The position numbers and the translations under genes are program-made. From positions 1 to 38,228 of the forward strand of contig JAUMWQ010000003.1 in assembly GCA_030529565.1 (NCBI GenBank): a DNA stretch of 38,228 nt, written 5' to 3'. Under the pieces are notes generated by a model, which made no database searches, had not been told where the DNA came from, and saw nothing but the letters and a program-made list of their open reading frames with translations. Numbering within the stretch: the stretch's first letter is position 1; each line of letters opens with the position of its first letter. This stretch comes from Filifactor alocis. GTDB taxonomy: Bacteria > Bacillota > Clostridia > Peptostreptococcales > Filifactoraceae. Positions 1 through 7,404 of the stretch are shown here, piece by piece.

Positions 1-16
1 AGGGGAGGTCGTGAGG

Positions 17-1003
17 ATGAAATTCAATACACTGCCGTTGTTGACATGGAGGCAGGCGAAGGTGAACTATGCGGAGTTCGAATTGCCGGACTTTGTAAGG
101 GACTTCCTCTCTATGACGGGACGTAGTTTGGAGGAGGATGGTATCGGAGGGGAGGGCTCTACCGATCAGGAAGTCGTGGAAGCGCCCGAGGGAGATCTCC
201 TCCCGGGCAGGAAGATCAGCCGTGTTTCAAGCAGGGAGAAGAGGGTGTTGATCGATCACGACCTCATCCTTGCACGGAAGAACAGCAAGATCTTTCTTAT
301 CCTGGACTATGAAAACGACTTCGGTGGGGAAGAGAGTTTTAGAAGAACTTCGATAAGGGTCGTGGCGGAGGAAGGCTCAGAGGTTAAGGTTTGCTACCTG
401 TCACGCAACGATGAGCATCATTTCGCGATGGTATCGTTGAAGGCCGATGTACACAAGGATGCGAAGTTTCAACTGATACAGGCGGAGGTAGGAGCGCAGA
501 AGTCCTTCTTCGGGTGCGAAGTCGATCTTTTGGAGGAGGGCGCCGAGGTCGAGATCGACAGTATCTACTTCGTCGACGGGAGCCGTGAGCTCGATCTGTT
601 CTACAATATCAACCACATTGCAAAAAAGACCGGGAGTCGGATTCGCGTAAACGGGGCCTTGAAGGATGAGGCGAAGAAGACCTTCAAGGGAACGATTGAC
701 TTTAGGAAGGGTTCTTCCGAGTCGAAGGGAAGCGAGGAGGAGTATGCGACCCTGCTCGATGACAGTGTAAGAAACATCGCCGTGCCCGTCCTGCTCTGTC
801 AGGAGGACGATGTGGAAGGAGTGCACGCCGCAAGTGCGGGTAAGATCGACGAAGATCTTCTCTTCTACATTATGAGCAGGGGATTGAACCTGTCGCAGGC
901 GAAGAGGATCATTGTAGAGTCCAAGCTGACCCCGACCTTGGACCTGATCTTAGATGAGGAGTTGAAGAAGAAGGTTTGGGAGCGGATCGAAGGAGCTATG
1001 TAA
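17..1003 (+). CDS. sufD: SufB/SufD-family Fe-S cluster assembly protein (SufD position)
   Basis: This 328-residue protein belongs to the SufBD beta-helix family, which forms the SufBC2D scaffold that assembles iron-sulfur clusters in the cytosol. The assignment rests on overall sequence character (C-terminal segment rich in acidic residues, with AASAGKIDEDLLFYIMSRG-like text typical of SufB/SufD C-termini) and on sufS and sufU directly downstream. It is shorter than many SufD proteins (about 400 residues), which is common in Clostridia. A GTG at 11 is possible, but ATG 17 lies 8 nt after AGGGGAGG (1-8) and is preferred. sufC and sufB are presumably just upstream, outside the window. The TAA stop is followed at once by a repeat element (A1). 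The family is secure; SufD rather than SufB is inferred from length and position. Confidence 0.85.
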   Translation: MKFNTLPLLTWRQAKVNYAEFELPDFVRDFLSMTGRSLEEDGIGGEGSTDQEVVEAPEGDLLPGRKISRVSSREKRVLIDHDLILARKNSKIFLILDYENDFGGEESFRRTSIRVVAEEGSEVKVCYLSRNDEHHFAMVSLKADVHKDAKFQLIQAEVGAQKSFFGCEVDLLEEGAEVEIDSIYFVDGSRELDLFYNINHIAKKTGSRIRVNGALKDEAKKTFKGTIDFRKGSSESKGSEEEYATLLDDSVRNIAVPVLLCQEDDVEGVHAASAGKIDEDLLFYIMSRGLNLSQAKRIIVESKLTPTLDLILDEELKKKVWERIEGAM

Positions 1004-1110
1004 TACTATTCTTTGAGCTATGGATAGAAATGTTGTGGAACTCATAGAAGATAAAACGGGTTTTGGTGTTGACAGAATAAATATATCCATACCTCTATTG
1101 GAGAATCGTA
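1004..1110 (+). repeat. Element A, copy 1
   Basis: A 107-bp copy that begins with TACTATTC right after the sufD stop and ends with TTGGAGAATCGTA. Its right half (AATAAATATATCCATAC then CTCTATTGGAGAAT) closely matches the copies at 16410-16510 and 27906-28017. It lies inside the suf operon, between sufD and sufS, so it is probably transcribed. The stretch after it (1111-1243) has C-like text (TTTTGTACAGAGGAT) and a degraded A/B end (TAGAGAATGATAT), and no gene. Confidence 0.75.
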
Positions 1111-1259
1111 TAAATTTGATTTTGTACAGAGGATTAAACTGTTGAAGGGGTTGAACCTACAGGCTTTTGTTTCTTATGAACTTACAAAAAATCAGGAAGT
1201 CTCTTTCGAGCGTTTTTTCCATAGTATAAATAGAGAATGATATAAGGGAGGTTTTGCGG

Positions 1260-2495
1260 ATGGAACGATTTGAGGTGGAGAGATTTCGCCGGGACTTTGC
1301 CTACCTTGATGAAGGCGGGGTCGGCAGGAAGATCCTGTACTTGGATAACGCTGCGACCACACAGAAACCGAAACCTGTGATCGAAGCACTGAAGAACTAC
1401 TATTCCTACGAAAATGCCAACCCTCATCGAGGGGCGCACTATCTCGGAATACGAGCAACACAGTTGTACGAAACTGCACGAGAGAGGGTGGGGAGGTTCT
1501 TGAATTCGGCATCTTGCGAGGAGATCATCTTTGTGAGAAACGCTACGGAGGCTCTGAACCTGATCGCCACCTCCTACGCGTTGCAACATCTGAAGGAGGG
1601 CGATGAGATCCTGATTTCGGTGATGGAACATCACAGCAATTTGGTAACTTGGCAGTTTGTTGCACAGAAGACAGGGGCAGTCCTGAACTATGTCTACCTC
1701 GATGAAGGCTTGAATTTGGATATGGAGGATTTTCGAAGGAAACTTGGTCCAAAGACGAAGCTCTTGTCGATCACGGGTGCATCCAATGTAATCGCGACCA
1801 TGCCTGACCTTGCAGAACTTGTGCGTGAGGCAAAGGAGGTGGGAGCGGTTACTGTCGTCGATGCAGCACAGTTGATCCCCCACCAAAGACTTGACGTTCA
1901 GGAACTCGGCTGTGATTTTGCGGTGTTCTCGGGACATAAGATCTATGCACCGATGGGGATCGGCGTTCTGTATGCGAGGAGGGAGGTTTTGGAGAAGATG
2001 TCGCCCTACCAGTACGGAGGGGATATGATCGAGTATGTATATGAGCAAGAGACGAGCTTTGCGCCTGTTCCTGCACGCTTTGAGGCGGGGACCCAGAACG
2101 TCGGTGGGGCCGTTGCCCTTCACAGGGCGATCGACTATGTTGAGGAGATCGGCTTGGAGGAGATCCGCCGACATGGGAAGGAGTTGGCGAACTATGCCTG
2201 CCTGAGACTGAAGGGATTGGGTTTTGTGGACATCTATCGCAGTACTTCCGAGCGTTGTTCTCCCCTTGTCGCCTTCAATGTCAGGGATGTGCACTCTCAT
2301 GATGTTTCGAGCATCCTCGACACCTACGGCATCGCCATCCGTACGGGGCATCACTGTACCATGCCCCTGCACAAATATCTGGGACTCAATTCGACTTGCA
2401 GGGTGAGTTTTGCCTTGTACAATACCTTTGAGGAAGTCGATCTCTTTGCGGAGAAACTCAAGGAGGTAAGGAGGGTCATGGGTTATGGAACTTAA
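1260..2495 (+). CDS. sufS: Cysteine desulfurase SufS
   Basis: A 411-residue PLP enzyme of the group II cysteine desulfurases. It takes sulfur from cysteine as a persulfide and hands it to SufU for iron-sulfur cluster assembly. The PLP lysine is K227 in SGHKIYAP and the catalytic cysteine is C366 in RTGHHCTMP, where most SufS proteins read RAGHHCAQP. The N-terminal YLDNAATTQKP segment is typical of the family. A TTG at 1254 is possible, but ATG 1260 has AGGGAGG at a normal distance. The last 11 bases overlap sufU, so the two are probably translationally coupled. A repeat element separates it from sufD, yet no terminator is seen between them, so one operon is likely. Confidence 0.95.
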   Translation: MERFEVERFRRDFAYLDEGGVGRKILYLDNAATTQKPKPVIEALKNYYSYENANPHRGAHYLGIRATQLYETARERVGRFLNSASCEEIIFVRNATEALNLIATSYALQHLKEGDEILISVMEHHSNLVTWQFVAQKTGAVLNYVYLDEGLNLDMEDFRRKLGPKTKLLSITGASNVIATMPDLAELVREAKEVGAVTVVDAAQLIPHQRLDVQELGCDFAVFSGHKIYAPMGIGVLYARREVLEKMSPYQYGGDMIEYVYEQETSFAPVPARFEAGTQNVGGAVALHRAIDYVEEIGLEEIRRHGKELANYACLRLKGLGFVDIYRSTSERCSPLVAFNVRDVHSHDVSSILDTYGIAIRTGHHCTMPLHKYLGLNSTCRVSFALYNTFEEVDLFAEKLKEVRRVMGYGT

Positions 2496-2934
2496 GGACA
2501 TCTATACGCAGTTGATCTTGGAAGAAAGTCGAAATACGCAGAACCGAAGGGAACTTGCACACTGTACTCACAAGGAGGCGGGCCACAATCCGAGTTGTGG
2601 GGATGAGATCGTCCTCCAATTGGAGGTGGAAGAAGATCTGATCCGAGATGCGAGCTTTGTCGGGGAGGGCTGTGCCATCTCTCAAGCCTCCACCTCCATG
2701 ATGATCGATCTGATCAAGGGAAGGAGCCTTCGAGAGGCCGAAGAGATCGTGGACAGGTTCTTGGCCCTGATCAGGAAGGATATCGAGCCGGACGAGGAAT
2801 TGGAAGAGATGCTCGGAGATGCGATCGCCTTGCAAAACATCTCGAATATGCCGGCGAGGGTCAAGTGTGCCGTCCTGGCCTGGCATACCCTCCGGGTTAT
2901 CATCGAGAAGATGGAGGAAGGCAAAAAAGTCTAG
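2485..2934 (+). CDS. sufU: SufU, zinc-dependent sulfurtransferase of the SUF system
   Basis: A 149-residue IscU-like protein. In Gram-positive SUF systems SufU accepts the persulfide sulfur from SufS through a zinc-bound cysteine site. The expected ligands are present: C38 with D40 in NPSCGDEI, C63 in GEGCAIS, and C128 in RVKCAVLAW. The spacing of about 65 residues between the second and third cysteines includes the insert that separates SufU from IscU. It overlaps sufS by 11 bp, and an AAGGAGG-type site lies inside the end of sufS. It is the last gene of the operon, with an intrinsic terminator just after it. Confidence 0.95.
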   Translation: MELKDIYTQLILEESRNTQNRRELAHCTHKEAGHNPSCGDEIVLQLEVEEDLIRDASFVGEGCAISQASTSMMIDLIKGRSLREAEEIVDRFLALIRKDIEPDEELEEMLGDAIALQNISNMPARVKCAVLAWHTLRVIIEKMEEGKKV

Positions 2935-2960
2935 TAGAACAAATTGGCAGCAGTGCGGAA

Positions 2961-2995
2961 AAAACACTCCCCCGTATAGTTAGGAGGAGTGTTTT
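2961..2995 (+). terminator. Intrinsic terminator of the suf operon
   Basis: Perfect 10-bp stem AAAACACTCC / GGAGTGTTTT, loop of 15 nt, T-rich downstream side. It begins 27 bp after the sufU stop. Confidence 0.85.
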
Positions 2996-3020
2996 GTTGT
3001 CTGCAGGTCGTTTGCCTTTA

Positions 3021-3133
3021 TACTGTTCTCCGATAGAAGTGAGGTTACATCTGTTTTTTTGACTATGAAAAATTGTTTTATCTTCTATGGGATCATAGAT
3101 CGTTTATATTCACAATTCAAAGGAAAAACGGTA
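3021..3133 (-). repeat. Element A, copy 2 (tandem partner)
   Basis: Starts TACTGTTCTCCGATAGAAG and ends near ACAATTCAAAGGAAAAACGGTA. It is inverted relative to copy 1 and almost identical to the next copy, which starts 3 bp later. Confidence 0.85.
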
Positions 3134-3136
3134 TTA

Positions 3137-3251
3137 TACTATTCTCCCGATAGAAGTGAGGATTATATCTGTTTTTTTGACTATGAAAAATTGTTTTATC
3201 TTCTATGGGATCATAGATCGTTTATATTCACAATTCAAACGAATAATAGTA
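3137..3251 (-). repeat. Element A, copy 3 (tandem partner)
   Basis: Starts TACTATTCTCCCGATAGAAG and ends GAATAATAGTA. It differs from copy 2 at only a handful of positions, so the duplication or second insertion is recent. The reading frame across both copies encodes a repeated peptide and is not a gene. The pair fills the gap between the suf terminator and the 3' end of the ATPase gene. Confidence 0.85.
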
Positions 3252-3285
3252 TTAGAACCGAGAGTACGGGCAGGCGACTTTGAGA

Positions 3286-5169
3286 TCAAAGACTGTGTAC
3301 CCTCAGAGCGCGGATGGCATTGAGGATGGCAAGGACCATAACTCCCACATCGGCGAAGATGGCAAACCACATGTTGGCGATCCCGAAGGCTCCCAATGCA
3401 AGGCAGGCAAATTTGACGACTAAGGCAAAGACGATGTTTTGGTAGACGATGCCGATACACTTGCGGGAGATCTTGATGGCTTTGGCGATCTTCAAGGGAT
3501 CATCGTCCATAAGAACGACATCGGCAGCCTCGATCGCGGCATCCGAGCCCATGGCACCCATAGCGATACCGATATCGGCCCGGGTAAGCACGGGGGCGTC
3601 GTTGATCCCATCTCCGACAAAGGCGAGTTTGCCTGAAGGGTTGTCCATAAGGAGCTTTTCTACTTCGTTGACCTTGTCGGTGGGGAGGAGTTCACTTCGG
3701 ACCTCATCGATGCCTAAGTCGGCGGCGACCTTGTCCGCAACCTTGCGGATATCGCCCGTCAGCATCACCGTTTTTTTGACTCCTGCCTGCTTGAGCTCTA
3801 AGACGGCCTGTCGGGAGGATGGTTTTTCGACGTCGGAAACGACGATGTGGCCGGCATAGTCACCTTCGATGGCGACGTGGATGATGGTGCCGGGGCTTCT
3901 GCAATCGATGAAGTCTGCACCTATCTTTTGCATCAGCTTACGGTTTCCCACGGCGATGGACATCGCGTCCACCTTTGCTATGATACCCTGACCTCCGACC
4001 TCTTCCATCTCACTGACTCTGCTTCGATCCAAGGCTTTGCCGTAGGCCTTTTTTAGACTTTTGCTAATGGGGTGGGAAGAGGCGTACTCCGCCAGAGAGG
4101 CAAGCTCCAGAAGCTTGGGCTTGTCGAGTTCGTTGTGATGCACATCGCTGACCTCGAAGATCCCTTGAGTCAGGGTCCCGGTCTTGTCGAAGACGACGGT
4201 TTTGGTCTGCGAAAGAGTTTCGAGGTAGTTCGAACCCTTGACGAGGATGCCCTCCTTGCTCGCTCCTCCTATGCCGGCGAAGAAACTGAGGGGAACGCTG
4301 ATGACAAGGGCACAGGGACAGCTGATAACGAGGAAGGTCAGGGCGCGGTAGATCCAAATATTCCAATCCGCCTCCGCGTTCATCACAAAGGAACGGACAA
4401 GGGGAGGAAACAGGGCCAGAGCCAAGGCTCCGTAACAGACGGCGGGGGTGTAGACCCGAGCGAACTTCGCGATAAAGGTCTCGGACTTCGATTTTCGCGA
4501 ACTTGAATGTTCCACAAGCTCCAAGATCTTGGAAACGGTGGAATCTCCGAATTCTTTCGAGGTCTTGACCTTGATCACTCCCGTCATATTGATGCAGCCG
4601 CTGATGATCTCGTCACCTTCTCCGATATCACGGGGCAGGCTTTCGCCGGTCAGGGAGCTCGTGTTCAGGGTCGATGTGCCCGAGAGTACAATACCGTCGA
4701 TCGGGACCTTCTCCCCGGGTTGAACGACGATGACGGAGCCGACTTGGACTTCCTCCGGATCGACCTGTATAAGCTCTCCGTCTTCCTCGATGTTTGCATA
4801 GTCGGGGCGGATGTCCATAAGCTCGTTGATGTTCTTGCGGCTCTTGCCGACCGCGTAGCTTTGGAAGAGCTCTCCGATCTGGTAGAAGAGCATGACCGCT
4901 ATGGCCTCGTCATAGTCTCCGCTATCCGTGTAGATCGCAAGGGCGAAGGCTCCTATCGTCGCTGCCGCCATCAGGAAGTTTTCGCTGAAGATTTGGCGGT
5001 TGAGGATACCGTGAAGGGCCTTTTTGAGAACATCGTAGCCGATGATCAGGTAGGTTATCAGGTACAGCGACAGCTTGACGCTCGCGGACGGGGTGACAAG
5101 GTGGAGAACTGCGAGTATAAGTATGGTAAAGACGATGCGTACAAGCATTTTCTTCTGTTTTTTATTCAT
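3286..5169 (-). CDS. Heavy-metal-translocating P1B-type ATPase (Zn/Cd-type)
   Basis: A 627-residue membrane pump that uses ATP to export a soft metal ion. Visible motifs are the phosphorylation site D328 in DKTGTLTQG, the transmembrane metal site C284-P-C286, the TGES actuator loop, the HP motif in SSHPISKSL and GDGINDAP in the P domain. The CPC motif with the long hydrophobic N-terminus and no N-terminal HMA domain fits ZntA/CadA-like P1B-2 pumps better than copper pumps, but the metal is inferred. ATG 5169 lies 6 nt from GAGGA; the upstream ATG at 5175 abuts that site and is unlikely. The metal-binding HMA domain usually fused to such pumps is encoded separately just upstream. An ArsR-type gene lies divergently. 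Confidence 0.92.
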   Translation of the reverse strand: MNKKQKKMLVRIVFTILILAVLHLVTPSASVKLSLYLITYLIIGYDVLKKALHGILNRQIFSENFLMAAATIGAFALAIYTDSGDYDEAIAVMLFYQIGELFQSYAVGKSRKNINELMDIRPDYANIEEDGELIQVDPEEVQVGSVIVVQPGEKVPIDGIVLSGTSTLNTSSLTGESLPRDIGEGDEIISGCINMTGVIKVKTSKEFGDSTVSKILELVEHSSSRKSKSETFIAKFARVYTPAVCYGALALALFPPLVRSFVMNAEADWNIWIYRALTFLVISCPCALVISVPLSFFAGIGGASKEGILVKGSNYLETLSQTKTVVFDKTGTLTQGIFEVSDVHHNELDKPKLLELASLAEYASSHPISKSLKKAYGKALDRSRVSEMEEVGGQGIIAKVDAMSIAVGNRKLMQKIGADFIDCRSPGTIIHVAIEGDYAGHIVVSDVEKPSSRQAVLELKQAGVKKTVMLTGDIRKVADKVAADLGIDEVRSELLPTDKVNEVEKLLMDNPSGKLAFVGDGINDAPVLTRADIGIAMGAMGSDAAIEAADVVLMDDDPLKIAKAIKISRKCIGIVYQNIVFALVVKFACLALGAFGIANMWFAIFADVGVMVLAILNAIRALRVHSL

Positions 5170-5451
5170 GATCATTCCTCTTTTCTGTTAATGCTGTAGG
5201 TCGCTCCTGTATCTTTGAAACAGCGAGAATACCTGTGTGTTTTGTCGATGAAGGCCAAATTGTGTAAATGAGACACCATTGGCGTCGGTATACTTCTCGA
5301 CTTGGTTTTCGGCTCCTAAAACATAGTGTTCGTTTCGGCTGTACTTTTTTTATCAAAAACTGTAGTTTACAATTACACACTATACAACTCAATGTTTTAA
5401 TTAGGCTTCAGTATCGGCTACGATCCGGTCCCGAAGCGGAGATATGATATC
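5170..5451. other. Non-coding gap between ATPase and HMA genes
   Basis: About 280 AT-rich bases with no convincing ORF. Because a terminator follows the HMA gene, the ATPase probably has its own promoter here. A weak candidate on the minus strand is TTGAGT with TAAACT 17 bp away (around 5360-5392). I see no repeat element in this gap. Confidence 0.4.
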
Positions 5452-5488
5452 AAAGACCCTCCTACACACTCGGGCTTGGAGGGTCTTT
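5452..5488 (-). terminator. Terminator after the HMA gene
   Basis: 11-bp perfect stem AAAGACCCTCC / GGAGGGTCTTT with a 15-nt loop, starting right after the HMA stop codon on the minus strand. It is symmetric enough to work on either strand. Confidence 0.85.
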
Positions 5489-5494
5489 CGGGAT

Positions 5495-5713
5495 CTAGAG
5501 TTCGATCTCGCAGTCGGGTTCGATCTTCTTGCAGGCCTTCAGAACGTTTTTCATCACGACCTCTTCATCTTCGCCGTCTTCAAATTCGACTCTCATCTTT
5601 TGGGTCATAAAGCTTATGGTTGCAGACTTGACTCCCTTGGTCTTGCGAGCCTCTTCCTCCATCAGGTTTGCACAGTTCGCACAGTCCACTTCGATCTTAT
5701 AGGTCTTTTTCAT
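5495..5713 (-). CDS. Small HMA-domain metal-binding protein
   Basis: A 72-residue protein consisting of a single heavy-metal-associated domain (beta-alpha-beta-beta-alpha-beta fold). The metal-binding loop is C11-A-N-C14 in VDCANCANL. That loop text resembles the HMA domains fused to CadA/ZntA pumps rather than CopZ (MxCxxC). The ATG at 5713 has AAAGGAGAG at the right distance; the longer open frame upstream has no ribosome site. It is followed by a strong terminator and then by the pump gene that lacks its own HMA domain. The likely role is metal delivery to, or regulation of, that pump (inferred). Confidence 0.88.
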   Translation of the reverse strand: MKKTYKIEVDCANCANLMEEEARKTKGVKSATISFMTQKMRVEFEDGEDEEVVMKNVLKACKKIEPDCEIEL

Positions 5714-5900
5714 TCCAGATCTCTCCTTTCCTATTCTGTAAGGAAACCGTCTTATACTTACATAGAGTTTCATACTACTGCTGTTGTATGAGATGATCCT
5801 ATGTGTTCGGATGGGGTTCGACAAGTACTTGTTTTATGTCTTTGTCGCTTCCGGCGGATAGTACGGTACCTTATTTTGGATCTGTATTGCGTTGCTAACG

Positions 5901-5938
5901 ATTAAGCGCTTGTTTAATTGTTGTAAGTATAGTATAAT
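5901..5938 (+). promoter_or_regulatory. Promoter and possible operator of the ArsR-type gene
   Basis: TTGTTT (5910-5915), 17-bp spacer, TATAAT (5933-5938). A short dyad ATTAA...TTAAT (5901-5918) overlaps the -35 box and could be the metalloregulator's operator, but it is weak. Confidence 0.55.
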
Positions 5939-6026
5939 AGCAGCCAAACAGGAAGTCAACGCTTGGAGAACTGTCCCTTCCGAAAGGGACAAAAAGGTTT
6001 CCGAACGGACTAAATCGGAGGAAATT

Positions 6027-6392
6027 ATGAAAAAAGAGAGGTTGCCCCATCAGCACGGGGATGAGAAGGAGATCCTTCGCTTGAGAGAGGAGTTGGAGGA
6101 GGTCGAGGTTTTCAGGGAGACCTCGGAGCTGTTCAAACAGCTTGGAGATATGACGAGACTCCGGGTTTTTTGGATCCTGTGCCACTGCGAAGAATGTGTG
6201 ATCAATCTGTCGGCGATGCTTGAGATGTCCAGCCCGGCGGTCTCGCATCATCTTCGGGCCTTGAAACAGAGGGGGCTGATTATAAGCAACAGAAGGGGAA
6301 AGGAAGTGTATTACCGGATCTCGGACACGGATAGAAGCAGGCTCCTGCATGAGATGGCCGACAGGTTGATGAGTATCGGATGTTTGAAGTAG
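6027..6392 (+). CDS. ArsR/SmtB-family metal-responsive repressor
   Basis: A 121-residue winged-helix repressor. Family members leave the operator when metal binds and so switch on efflux pumps. The recognition helix is in SSPAVSHHLRALKQRGLI. Likely metal ligands are the cysteines C52, C54 and C57 in ILCHCEECV, at the place of the CadC ELCVCD motif, together with the N-terminal HQH segment. ATG 6027 follows CGGAGG; the longer upstream frame is not supported. It is divergent from the HMA and pump genes, which it probably controls, and is followed 15 bp later by an AraC-type gene. Which metal it senses cannot be told. Confidence 0.9.
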   Translation: MKKERLPHQHGDEKEILRLREELEEVEVFRETSELFKQLGDMTRLRVFWILCHCEECVINLSAMLEMSSPAVSHHLRALKQRGLIISNRRGKEVYYRISDTDRSRLLHEMADRLMSIGCLK

Positions 6393-6407
6393 GAAGGAGG
6401 GGTCGAG

Positions 6408-7295
6408 ATGAAGCAAACGAAGGAGATGGGCTTTGAAGACGGGAGGAGGATCGTTCTTTATCCCGGGGTAGAGCTTTCTTTTCTCTGTCTTCAGAGCAAT
6501 AGGATCGAGTCGCACCATCGGGCGGTGGACAATGCGATCGAGATCAATTACTGTAAGGAAGGACGTATCGGCTGGAAGATGCAGAACGGGAACAGCATTT
6601 ATCTGGGCCAGGGAGATTTTTCGCTGCATACGATGAAGTCCTGTGCGAGTGCCGAGATCATCATACCCAACGAATTCTATCGGGGGATGAGTGTCTTTAT
6701 CGACTTGGCGGCCTTTGAGAAGGAACCGCCGGAATTGCTGAGGGGGACTCCCGTTACTGCAAGGAGTCTGTATGAAAAGTTTTGCAAAAACGAGGGCGTT
6801 GCCTCCTTTATAGGAAATCAGATGACGCAGAAGATCTTCGAAGGTTTTTATGATCAGGACGAAGCTCTTCGATATACTTACTACCGCTTGAAGACAGTTG
6901 AACTGTTGTTGTTCATCTTTCAGCAGGAGAAGGAGGGGATAAGTCCTCTTACGGAGTACCGTGCCGATCAGGTGGAAGCGGTGCGTGAGATCCACGATTG
7001 GTTGGTGTCAAATATGAGCCGGAGGTTTACGATAGAGGAGCTCTCCAGAAAGTACCTCCTGAATGCCACTACCTTGAAGACGGTGTTCAAAGCGGTGTAT
7101 GGAACTTCGATTGCAGCTCATATCAAGACACACCGAATGCAGGAGGCGGGCGAGTTGATGAAGACGAGTTCCCTGACGATAGCCGAGATCGCTCACAGGG
7201 TGGGCTATGAGAGTCAGAGCAAGTTCACCGCTGCTTTTAAGGAGTATTTTCACATCCTTCCCAAAGAGTATCGGAAGAAGAATATCGACAAATAA
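6408..7295 (+). CDS. AraC-family transcriptional regulator
   Basis: A 295-residue protein with two C-terminal helix-turn-helix motifs typical of AraC/XylS proteins (from about residue 195; the second includes IAHRVGYESQSKFTAAFKEY). The N-terminal part, with INYCKEGRIGW and LGQGDFSLH, resembles the beta-strand sensor region of clostridial AraC regulators. GAAGGAGGGG precedes ATG 6408. It lies 15 bp after the ArsR gene, so it is probably co-transcribed and metal-inducible. Its target is unknown. AraC regulators with this N-terminus often control siderophore or efflux genes, but nothing in the window identifies such a target. Confidence 0.88.
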   Translation: MKQTKEMGFEDGRRIVLYPGVELSFLCLQSNRIESHHRAVDNAIEINYCKEGRIGWKMQNGNSIYLGQGDFSLHTMKSCASAEIIIPNEFYRGMSVFIDLAAFEKEPPELLRGTPVTARSLYEKFCKNEGVASFIGNQMTQKIFEGFYDQDEALRYTYYRLKTVELLLFIFQQEKEGISPLTEYRADQVEAVREIHDWLVSNMSRRFTIEELSRKYLLNATTLKTVFKAVYGTSIAAHIKTHRMQEAGELMKTSSLTIAEIAHRVGYESQSKFTAAFKEYFHILPKEYRKKNIDK

Positions 7296-7342
7296 AAAGA
7301 GGTCGTTGCCAGATGAGGATAATTGTAGCAACGACCTCTTTT
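7295..7342. terminator. Bidirectional terminator between convergent genes
   Basis: 15-bp perfect stem AAAAGAGGTCGTTGC / GCAACGACCTCTTTT with an 18-nt loop. It overlaps the last base of the AraC gene and serves the plus strand. It may also terminate the minus-strand nhaC transcript (stop at 7405). Confidence 0.9.
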
Positions 7343-7404
7343 GAAGAGTGTAATAGATGGGCATGTTAAGGGTAGAACAGGGACATTTCCGGTGTCCCGT
7401 CGTT

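Noticed and set aside
1182-2501. 439-codon minus-strand frame opposite sufS
   Set aside because: sufS on the plus strand has all catalytic motifs and a ribosome site; the opposite frame has neither.
3059-3283. Small plus-strand ORF encoding a repeated peptide
   Set aside because: It is the translation of two tandem copies of element A, not a gene.
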